Shown here: positions 23,719 to 33,109 of the stretch, in pieces | Position numbering within the stretch: the first letter of the stretch is position 1 | Layout of the letters: every line of letters starts with the position of its first letter | DNA from: Euryodendron excelsum | Taxonomy: Eukaryota; Streptophyta; Magnoliopsida; Ericales; Pentaphylacaceae | NCBI GenBank assembly: GCA_033060915.1 | Contig: CM065397.1 | Location: 35,895,001-35,959,000 of the forward strand | Direction: 5' to 3' | Length of the DNA: 64,000 nt | Translations under genes and position numbers: made by a program | Notes under the pieces: model-generated | The model's database searches: none | The model's input: only the letters and a program-made list of their open reading frames with translations | What the model was told of the DNA's origin: nothing

Positions 23719-25256
23719 TTTGGCAGAAGAAGCTTGGCGCCTCTGCTAGTGGCTCCAGGCTTGGAGTTAAAACCAGAAAAATTCTGGTTCGAACATTTGC
23801 GGTATTTGAAGAGTTTTTTGCAAATCCGAGAGACATTGCGAGGAAACCACCTTGGACATTGAAGGAGCACTTCTTGAAGACCATGGGTGATTGCCGGAAG
23901 GAGACCACGCTGCCGAAAAAGTCGTCAGAAGAAAAGATTTCGCCAGAGAATTCCAAAAAAGTGAGTTTTTCAAATTTTTGTTGATTTTGATGTGTAGAAT
24001 TTCGTTTGAATTGTGTGAATAGTGAAAATTGATGTTTTGACATGCTTTGAACATGATAGTGAAGTTATTTTTACATTTTGGTGCTTGTTTGATTGAATTT
24101 GAGTGATTTTACATGATTATGTGAAGAGGATTTTTTGCAAGAATTGTGAATTTGTTCCTACGAGCTTGGGAATTGGGTTTTCTGGCTAGATTTTTATGCA
24201 ATGTGCCTTAGAAAAATGTGTTTAACAACCGTGTGATTTTTCGTGATTTTTTGAAAACTTTGTGAATTTGTGAATTTTTGATTTTTTGAAAAATAGAAAA
24301 ATATTTATAAAACTAGGAAAATTAAGAAAACTTGAGAGATTGATGAAATTTTAGATTTTGAAATTTGAAAAAATATTGAAATATTTTAGAAAACATTTGA
24401 GGTGATTTTGAGAAATTTTGGGATAACTTTGAAAACCATCGATTTATTGAAAAAATAAAACAAGTGTTTTGAAAATTTTGAAAAATTGAAGAGTGTGCAC
24501 GGGTGCTAATGTTATATGATTGTAACGTTAAAAAAAAAACAAAAAAAAAAGCGCACTTTTTGCATTTTGTGTTGATGTCATGGGTGTTGTAAGGACCATT
24601 TTTAAATGGGACTCTGTTTAGAAATAAAATCTTTTTGAGGGAAAAAGATAGAAAACCGTTGAGATTTGACTTGAAGTTGGAAAATCGAAGGGTGTATATA
24701 GGGAATTTGCTTTATCATTTGAAATCTTTTATTCATTCTGTTTGTGTTAGTTGTTTATTTTATTTTACTTTACTATGTTATTATTTATCTGCGTATATGG
24801 TACGTTCACACCTCTTACCTTGCCTTACCTTTTCAGGATGGCAGATGCAAGCGATGATGGCTCTAAGAGGAGACACCGCTCGGGGAAGGCGGCTCAGGCA
24901 GATTCCACTAACGGCTCTAGTCGGTCGAGGGGCAGCCGACGGTCTACTAGGCAGGTAGCATCTAGTCAGAGTGGTCGGGGAGTAGGCCACTTGTCAACCC
25001 CTTTCCCCCAGTTGAGTAGGCTTTCGTAGAGGAGATTGGCGCGGAGGAGGAAGTATCGGGCCTTGGGGATCAGGTGACCGGTTATGGGAGAGCTTCCTCC
25101 AGGCATAGGTAGACGGATGCTGACTTGGGAGATTTGTAGGTACCGGATATTCCCCCACTCGGGGATTTGGCTTATCACCCCAGCGTATACTCCATATAGC
25201 ATTTGTCCCCTCCTTGAGTACACACAGCTTTTAGAGGGGTTGTTCATCAGGTCTTC

Positions 25257-26132
25257 GTGACTATACAGCGAGCTGCCCCATCATATCGCGCCTTCTTGGC
25301 GGAGATTGGATTCGGCTCCTTTATGGGATTACAAGCGAACCGCCTGAATCGGCATTTGGTAATGGTGTTGGTTAAGCGGTGGTTTGGAGAGACCAGGACC
25401 TTCCATTTTGTCGGTTTTGAGTTAGGCCCCACTCCCTTGGACTGGGCGATCATCACAGGGCTTTCCTTTGTCGACCGGCGGATCACCCTGCAGTCAGTCA
25501 GTAGGGACGAGGCCTATTTGCTGTTGGACTTGCCTCCTCCTGAGGATTCTGCCTTCCTAGTCTCTTGGATCAGTCAGGATGACCGTACCTTTGCGGCTGA
25601 GCCATCACCTACCAGGCGGGACATTATGAGACGACGACTTGTTTTGTACATCATCTTTAGCTGCTTTTGCAATAACAACAAGTCGCTCGTGCCGTGTCGG
25701 TTGGTAAGTATAGTAGCTAATCTTGGAGCTTTATCTGAGCTGGACTGGGGATCCTTCTCCTTTGGCTGCATTCTTCAGTCGATACGGGTCCAGACTTCTT
25801 CCCGTTGGGGCAGCATGACTAGTTTCTGGCCTTTCCTCGTCTGGTGGAGCTACAAGTACCTTCCTGTTCGTCGCCCTGCAGTTGTTGAGAATGACCTCTA
25901 TCCTCGTGCTTTGAGGTGGGCTCGTGACCGGGTAGCTCAGCAATCAGAGATTATTGATTTTGTGACGCACCGGGCTAACCTAGAGCTGATTGAGGTAAGG
26001 GATGTGACCTGGCGGCCCTTCATTAGATCAGTCCATTATGAGACAGTCCGGTACTTGGTCCCGTTGTCCCTATCAAGAGCTGCTTTTCTCAGTGATGACA
26101 CTTGGGAGTCTTATCTCGGAGAGCAACACTAG
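25257..26132 (+). CDS. PMD domain open frame, longest intact part
   Basis: 291 codons without a stop, the longest open frame in the window. Homology to the A2 copy shows the frame begins further left (the GTG at 25257 is an internal valine), so this is a fragment and not a complete protein. It ends at a TAG where the frame would otherwise continue for another 115 codons to 26480. Its survival in a heavily decayed element may be chance or may reflect recent selection; a dN/dS test on the copies would tell. Confidence 0.65.
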   Translation: MTIQRAAPSYRAFLAEIGFGSFMGLQANRLNRHLVMVLVKRWFGETRTFHFVGFELGPTPLDWAIITGLSFVDRRITLQSVSRDEAYLLLDLPPPEDSAFLVSWISQDDRTFAAEPSPTRRDIMRRRLVLYIIFSCFCNNNKSLVPCRLVSIVANLGALSELDWGSFSFGCILQSIRVQTSSRWGSMTSFWPFLVWWSYKYLPVRRPAVVENDLYPRALRWARDRVAQQSEIIDFVTHRANLELIEVRDVTWRPFIRSVHYETVRYLVPLSLSRAAFLSDDTWESYLGEQH

Positions 26133-26690
26133 CGCCAATTTCATAAGGAGTTCCGATCAGTAGGAGCTCCACCAGAGTATATGTTTGGAGCCTTGGTGGC
26201 GGGAGTACCTATCCCCTATCAGGAGCGTCAGCCATGTGCCGAGTTCCTGCTTCCCCCAGACACAGATTACGCTGCACACTTTGGGGCTCATTCGGTCGGT
26301 GCCTTCACCCGGTTTGAGGTAGTAGTCGGCGGGTACGCTGTTGGCCAGGAGGTGGTTAACTTGTGGCGCCATGCCGGAGGATATATGCCCCAGGCTGAGT
26401 TTACTACTGTGAAAGACCAAAGAGATCAGTATCAGATGGAGCGGGATCAGCACCAGGCCGAGGTAGCTTCCCTGACGGCTTAGTTATCTCAGCTGGGTGG
26501 TGGAGGGGTATGTTATTCTTTCTCTACTTCTTCTGTTCACTTTAATGTTATTTAGTTCTTCTTTCATATGGCTAATTTTGGTTCTTCCTTCTTTGCAGGA
26601 TGCTGGTACTTCGAGCAGCTATCTGCCTCCTCCGATGTCGGGTTTCGGGGACTTCGATCCAGATGACATCGACTTTGACCTGTGACAGAT

Positions 26691-28673
26691 GCCCTTTGTG
26701 GAGATTCTAATCTTCCTTTGCCCCTATTCCTGAGATGTATTTATGTTAGACAATTTTATTTTGTAAGCTCTGTACAAATATGGATACTTATGGTATTTAG
26801 ATGAATGAATAGACAGATACATTTATAATCTTTACAGCTAGGCATGTGATCAGATGCATGTGATGTTAGGTATCTATTACGTGAGTTGATATTGGTGACT
26901 TTTGTTTCTATATGGAGTTATACCCTATGTGTGCAAAACTCATGCTGATTTTTTTTTGTTTTTTTTTTTTTGTTTTTTCATGGAGTTATGTCTTATGCAA
27001 AGCTTATGCAATTTTTTTATTTTTATATGCACATATTAGAAATGCATTAACTAATAGAATGACAAGGGGTGCTATTGAACTCGATATCTTTGGAACGGTA
27101 ACTTCTTCCTTTTCGAGGGGCCTAGCCTCTCTGCTGGCTTAACCTTACCTTGATTGGATAATAGCACTTCGCACCTTTCTCAACCTTTTGACCCTCTCCG
27201 ATTCTCTATGTCAGGGTTAGTGTATGGAGTTACTAGGCTGAAACTCTCGACTCTCGGGGTTTTAGCAACAGCTTACCTGACCTTTGGCAAAGCGATAAGT
27301 GGTCAATCCTTTCAATCCGAGGAGACTTTGTTTAGGACCGTAATGCAGGCTAGGTTATGGGGTTTTTGAAACAACAGGATGTATAGGCCCAAATTTGATG
27401 TTGTTCTTAGCAGGGTTTAGATCCATACTATCCTTGACCATTTTCTCGGTAGGGCTAGCATTCTTCTTTAGCTTCGACAGCGTGTCTGGCTCATTTAGAT
27501 CAAGCAATATATTTTCAATCAGAGTGGACTTTAGTAGGGTTGTAATGTAGGCCATGGTTTTAGGGTTTTGCAAAAAAGGATAAAAGCTCAAACCTATTGT
27601 TTCTACTGGGTTTCTTTGCAGCCTAGGATCACCTTTAAATTTCCTTCAAGCTTTGGCTATATACTTTTCAGGGTGAAAATGACTCTTCTCTTTCACCCTT
27701 TCTATATGCTTTTTGAGATAAACATGACTTTCTTTTCTTCTTATTATGGCACAATCATGGTTTTCTTCAGGCCCGTCCTTAAAGGATTTTTTTTTATTTT
27801 TTATTTTTTGTTTTGGCCTCTTGCCCCTTGGCAACTCTTTTCCTTCATGAAATGAATAATTCTTCAGCCCTTTTTCCTTAGACCTTTTTCTTGGCAGTTC
27901 ACTATACCTAATGTGGGCGGTGATCCCTAGGTTGGGGTTTTGTCAAAGAAGGTAAATAGCTCAACGAGTTTGGCAAAGGGTTATTTTTGCCTGTATGGGA
28001 AATGAAATGAAGGCCTCTCTTCACTTTAAACTAGATTACTTGATCTATAAAGCCTCCTGCGCTACCCTATGATAGAAGATGGATACCATTCCTAGAGTTC
28101 TCAATTATTGTTTGTCCCAGTGTGGGGAGGATAGTCTTGGATTGGGGTTGATAAGGAAAAATTTTGCTTTCCGCAAGGCACTAGGGGTTAAGCAAAGGGA
28201 ATATAAGTATATTTGTTTATTTATTTAGTTATTTATTCTTTAATTTATACATGGGGAAGTGAAAGATGGCTCCTCTTCATTTTGATAGACTGACCACACA
28301 TCGCTTAGTTTCAGTGTCTTGTAAGTGTCGCCTTTGGATAGTATCTTCACTCATCCTTATCCTCTCTCTCTCTGTGGAAAGCTGATCATTTGGTGAGTAG
28401 TTGGCTCATGCTATCATCCCCTCAAGTCAAATCATTCCATGAGGCAGACCATGCCTCTTTGCATAAGAAGTAGCTATCATTCCCAAAAGACGTATAAAAT
28501 AGCAGCAGTGAATAAAAAGTCTTAATCATTTTATAATATTAGTGAAAAGTATATAGTCTTCGATTGACAAAAAAAAAGAAATGCAGATTTTACTTTAAGA
28601 ACAAAAGGTAAAGGGACAGAAAGAAAGTGGGTGAAAACACCCCTCTCTTGTACGCTTTTGATGGGATTCCCTT
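26691..28673. other. A1 internal, non-coding stretch between PMD and gag
   Basis: I see no gene. It holds the PMD 3' flank, T-rich runs (26945-26980, 27788-27810) and a duplicated landmark of the type GTAATGCAGGCTAGG (27340 and 27540). Segments here recur in elements B and D (about 11950-13100 and 51360-51440). Protease, reverse transcriptase and integrase would be expected here in an autonomous element and are absent. Confidence 0.7.
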
Positions 28674-30681
28674 TTAGTACGACTTCGGGACAATGCCCAC
28701 ATCCTCGATGCTCCATTCACGACCTGGATCCTCGGCCAAGGTGAGACAGGCAAAGGCTTCTCCTAGAGCTCCGAAGATGTTGACGTTGTTGGCGCAGTTG
28801 TTAGCCTCCTTCTTGTTCTTTACAGTGGGTTCTTCTGTAAACAGGGTGACTAGTTCTCCTCCTTCCAACCAAAACGGTTCTGTCCGTGCTCTTAGCTTCT
28901 CTAACCCCCAGCTTATTTCTTCATAGTCGTACTCAGTTGCGGGCCAAGGGTTCTCTAGCAAGTGATGTTCCGCCGCAGCATACTTTGGATCCAGAAACTC
29001 AGCGCCCCATCTATCAACAGCCATGTTTTTAGCAATCTCATCTTCCGGGAACATTGGCTCCTCAATGGGCCAGTCAGAAGCATCCGACACCTCATCAGGG
29101 TTGTAGAGATAAATCAGGCACAATGGGAGATCCTCCTCCCAGTCATCTTCTTCATCGGCCTCCCAATCATCCTCATAACCTTCAGCTCCGAGCTCGTCGA
29201 ATTCTCCCTCACCTTTCATTTCTACTAGTATCATACTGACGGTGTGATCCGGTAGAGGGTTAGTGGTCACATTGGGGGTTAGAGCAGGTTTTACTAGCTA
29301 CAGATCAATGGTCTTATTGTCGATCAAATCTTGGATTTTATGCTTGAGAGCGAAGCAGCTTTCGGTGTCGTGCCCCTAGCCACCCGAATGGTATTCACAT
29401 GTAAGAGCGGCATTAAAGGTCGAGGGCAGAGGACTTGGCAACGAGCGAGCAGGTATGGGCTTTTGGGATGTTATTCTTTAGAAGGCTGTGGTAAGCCTCG
29501 GTTTGGGTGCAGGCTAAGGCGTCGAAGGTACGGATGTGCCGTGCAGGTCTATTAAAGTTGGGTCGTGCCCCAGCTGGACCATAGTTAGGGGTTAGAACAG
29601 GCATGCTTAAAGTGGGTAAGGGAAGGACAAGGTGCAATTGTAGTGGTGGACAGTATTGGGGTGGTTGGCCAGGCAGAATGGTGGACACTTCACTTTCTTT
29701 CCTGATCATGCCCTTTGCAGTAGCCACTCTCTTGGCTATATTAGTGGTGCTTTCTCCAGTCTTAGCATAGGGGTCTGTAATCCTCCCTGTCTTAAGGCCA
29801 TTTTCTATCATCTCCCCTTGCATGATGAGCTTAGAGAAGCTTTTCCCCACACTTGTGCAAAGCTTCTTGTAGTATATACCTTGAAAAGTATGTACAAACA
29901 GTTGTACATACTCCTTCTCTTCCAGCGGGGGATTAACTTGTGCAACAGCCTCCCTCCATCTTAGGGCATATCCTTTAAAGCTTTCTTTCTCACCCTTGCT
30001 CATCGTCATCAAGGACCATCGATCGGAAGTGAGGTCGATGTTGTGGCGGTATTGGGCTTTGAACGCATTGACCAGCTCGATCTAGGTTGTGATCTTCCTT
30101 AGATCTAAACGAGCAAACCATTATAGAGCAGACCCCGTGAGACTGTGTTGGAATAACTGCATGAGGAGCTTCTGATCGTTGCCATGTGCACTTAGTGCTC
30201 CAACATAGAGACGAAGATGAGCAACGGGGTTACCGGTGCCGTCGTACTTCTGGAAGTCAGGCATTTTGAACCTAGTAGGCCTCGGTGGGTTAGGGAAGAA
30301 ACAGAGCTCATTGTAGGAAGTGAACCCATAAGCGTCGTGGCCATGGAGGCTTCGTAGCGAATCCTCCAACCCTTGGATTTTCAGACTGAAAGGGTCTAGG
30401 GGGACCTTCTTTGTGGCAGGTGAAAGTAATATGGTCTCCTCTTCTTCAGTGTTGGCCCCTTTGACATCTTCCTTATTTCTCCTAGCATTGTCAGACCGAA
30501 GCACGATCCTTGGGTTAGTGGGTTCAGGGTCCTTGAATGAAGTCATAAATGATGATGGGGCTGCAGCAGCATCTTTCATAGCCATAGTTTAAATGAGCTT
30601 GAGCATCTCATCCATCTTGGTCCTTATTTCATTGACTTCTTCCTGAGAGACTTGAGAGGATTCTTCAGGGTTAGCAGCCAT
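28674..30681 (-). pseudogene. Tat-like gag with acidic C-terminal extension (A1)
   Basis: Would make the particle protein. Probable start ATG at 30681 (MAANPEESSQ). Residues from about 105 onward carry the Ty3/gypsy gag fold segments: FKMPDFQKYDGTGNPVAHL, then ESFKGYALRWREAVAQV, then LKTGRI. Near 29395-29355, in another frame, lies CEYHSGG followed by GHDTESCFALKHKIQDLI, a variant zinc-finger region typical of Tat gag. A 198-residue open stretch follows (29270-28674), very acidic at 29205-29120, of unknown role. In-frame stops at about 30588, 30119 and 30083 look like CAA-to-TAA or TGG-to-TAG changes, and a frameshift lies near 29410. No protease or polymerase follows. Its protein must have been supplied in trans if the element was ever mobile after these changes. 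Confidence 0.75.
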
Positions 30682-32225
30682 CAATGATGCTCTTTGCCGG
30701 GTGATAATGGGATCCCTAGATGGATGTTGCCCCTTCTTGGAAGTAATGTTGACTCAGTGCAAGGTGACCTCTGTAAATAAAAAGGAAAAGACAAAAAGAC
30801 AGAAACACAAATTGCAAGTCAATTTCTGATTTTTAGAGAGCTTTATGCAGTGCGTGTCCTAAAGTGCCCCTCTTTAGGAGGGAAACTAATTATGATGTAT
30901 GGGCCCACTTTTGGAGATAGGGAATTTGCCCCTGTATGCAAATACCTTACTGTCAAGTAGGAACCTTCAGCCATCCATGCATTCATTCATAAAAGTAAAA
31001 AAGTACATTAAATTTTGGGTTTAGGATACAAAGGAATTGAAATACATTTTAATAGGGGGAAGGGGGAACATTTTCCTTTGGACTTCCACCTATCTAGTTT
31101 TACAAAGGAAAAAACCTAAACTACTCTTGAGTCTTCAGATTCGCTTTCGTTGGATTTGATGTCGAGGAGGTCGCTGTGAGACCTTGTTGATCGATTGCCC
31201 CTTGTCTTCTTGGCAACCCTATCTTCGTGAGTATAGAGGGATTGGGGCCCCTCTTATGGAATGAATTGATATGCATGCCATGAGTCCCTTAGGGTTACGT
31301 GGGAACCCTTAGGGTTTGGGTAGGTTTAATGCAAGGGAGAGTGACCTTGGTGTCACTCTCAATGGGTTGATCATATGCGTGAAGATGCAGTGACTCGAGT
31401 TACTTGGAACTCTTGTCTTGACATGGGATATTGAATGCATGAACATGGATATACAAAGAGTCTAAGGAGAGAGAATGCAATAGTAAGGTAAACGTGCATG
31501 CATGAGCAGTTAGACAGTCATTATAATAGTAAGAATGCAGGCATTATAACACCAGGAATAAGCAGGTATAAATGAAAGTAAGAGCAGTCACTCTTTTCTC
31601 TGTGATTTTGAAAACGGTGGGCGTATCTTAAATCCGACATAGGTTCGGCTATGCATAGTGTCTATATGAGTATGAGGTTGAGGGTTGACTAATGCGTCCT
31701 AAAAAGGCTCGGTCCCCGGATCTTCAAACCTAGGCCCACTCCCCGAGGTGGTGGCATGATCAGTTGGTGATCCGAGTGGGGGAACCATTAAGAGGCTGTA
31801 GGCGAAGAAACTGACACAGCATCTTGCTCATAACCAATATACCGTTCTCCCTTTCTAACTAGAAAGTTCACATAAAGGTAATAATGCAAGTATGCAAAAT
31901 GCAGGTGCACATGCAGTGTGTGTGTGATTTTTTAAAAGCGGAGGAAAGAGCCCAACAACTCCCATTCATCCTGTTCATCACATTCATGCATAATAGTTAA
32001 TTACATAAAATTGCAAACCAAAGTGCACCTATAAGACAAAAATGTAAGATTTAGTATGTGTATGACAAACTTAATACAAAATAATATGAATAAATGCATG
32101 AACAAGTTAAAACAATTTTGAAAATTTGGTTTTGAAAATTTAAAGTGAATAGGATTGAACAAGTTAATTGAAGACTCTACATGGGTGAAGGGTAAAGAGA
32201 CATGACTATAGCCTAACCCTCTAAG
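30682..32225 (-). other. Untranslated leader of element A1
   Basis: Non-coding sequence between PBS and gag, likely holding packaging and dimerisation signals. Islands conserved with the B leader: 31917-31985 (AGAGCCCAACAACTCCCAT), 31670-31800 (CTTCAAACCTAGGCCCACTCC) and 31240-31340 (paired CCTTAGGG arms). On the element strand, CCCACTC and GAGTGGG can form a stem at 31735-31785. Confidence 0.6.
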
Positions 32226-32227
32226 TG

Positions 32228-32245
32228 TCCCCAGCGGAGTCGCCA
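32228..32245 (-). other. Primer binding site of element A1
   Basis: Minus strand: LTR end GCGACA, spacer GC, then TGGCGACTCCGCTGGGGA. It starts with TGG, the complement of tRNA CCA. The same PBS text is frequent in Tat-like plant elements. I leave the tRNA unassigned. Confidence 0.85.
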
Positions 32246-33031
32246 GCTGTCGCGACCAGATTTTTCGCACTCGAGGAATACACTCACAAGCGGGAAAAAT
32301 GTTGTACTCTCTCGTTAGAACTCACCCTCCTAGAAGAATGAGTGCAACTAAGTTTGAATTGAAAATAGATTTGAATAAAGGGCTTTTAGAAAACAATTTG
32401 GAGTCGTCACCTAACTTGATTAAAGTGAGTTAGGTCACCTAAAAACTAAGAATAATCCAAAGACTACACTTAGGGTTTTTGGAAAACGATTTTGAAAATA
32501 TCTCCTCAAGAGAGGGTTTTTAAGAAAACAGGTTGTTTGACAACCTTCGGAAAGCATTTAGCCCTTTTTTGAAAGTAAACTCCGTTTTGGTCTATGAAAA
32601 CAGTGATTCTAGGTTTGGAGGTTGGTTACGTGCAGGGAAGACGCACTAAGCCATCACTGTACCCCGCCCTTGCGGTACCTACATGTCTATTCACCCTAGA
32701 TTCACCTATTAGAGTTTTTGACTAACTATTGTTCAATCCTATCCACTTTTAGAAAAGAATTTTGAAAAGAAATTGACATGATGCATGATATGCAAGTGCA
32801 AGAAAAGATAATTGAAAATAGATTTGGAAATAGATTTGAAAAGAAATTGATTTATTTTTAGAAAGAAATTTGAAAAGATAGATTTGAAATTGGAAAGTTT
32901 TAGAAATTGAAAATAGAAATTTGAAAATAGAAATTTGGAATTAGAAAAATAGATTATGGAATTGACAACTTGAAGAAGATTGTAGAATTGGAGATTTGAA
33001 AAAAATTGTGGAAATAAGAATTTGGAAAATG

Positions 33032-33109
33032 TGGTGACCGCACCCATAAGGGTTGCCTACGTATCCTTTTGGAGGAATCAAGTCAGTCGTAGTTCGGACA
33101 AGAGTCCGA
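33032..33109 (-). ncRNA. Conserved hairpin module, A1 5' LTR copy
   Basis: Minus strand: CGGAC-TCTT-GTCCG, TCCT-CCAAA-AGGA, ACCC-TTAT-GGGT. The enclosing stem is TGACT/GGTCA, where a C-to-T change turned a C-G pair into a U-G pair and kept the helix. Confidence 0.5.

Larger units (their letters stand above)
23510..26690 (+). pseudogene. Plant mobile domain (PMD) gene, antisense passenger of A1
   Basis: Plus-strand gene, opposite to gag. A likely non-coding first exon ends at 23960 (donor GTGAG), intron 1 is 23961-24836 (acceptor TTTTCAG), the ATG is at 24838, intron 2 is 26508-26598 (GTATGT...TTGCAG), and the last exon ends in TGA at 26690. The N-terminus is Ser/Arg-rich. The PMD domain (25236-26130) includes WFGETRTFHF and GPTPLDWAIITGLSF, matching the plant mobile domain pattern of a W-x2-ETxTFH motif followed by an L-x-DW/DV-x-I-L/TGL motif. 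The C-terminus is a coiled coil (RDQYQMERDQHQAEVASL) and an acidic tail FGDFDPDD. It is broken by a one-base deletion near 24980 and by stops near 25018, 25200, 26130 and 26481. PMD proteins are known from host silencing factors and from transposons; no enzymatic activity is claimed. A host chromosomal gene is unlikely, given copies in A2 and D. Confidence 0.75.

Noticed and set aside
26912..27142. Membrane-protein-like frame
   Set aside because: The hydrophobic residues come from T-rich runs; it is not conserved in element D or B.
31280..31320. Telomere-like TTAGGG/CCCTAA text
   Set aside because: Single scattered TTAGGGTT words within hairpin arms, no tandem array of TTTAGGG.
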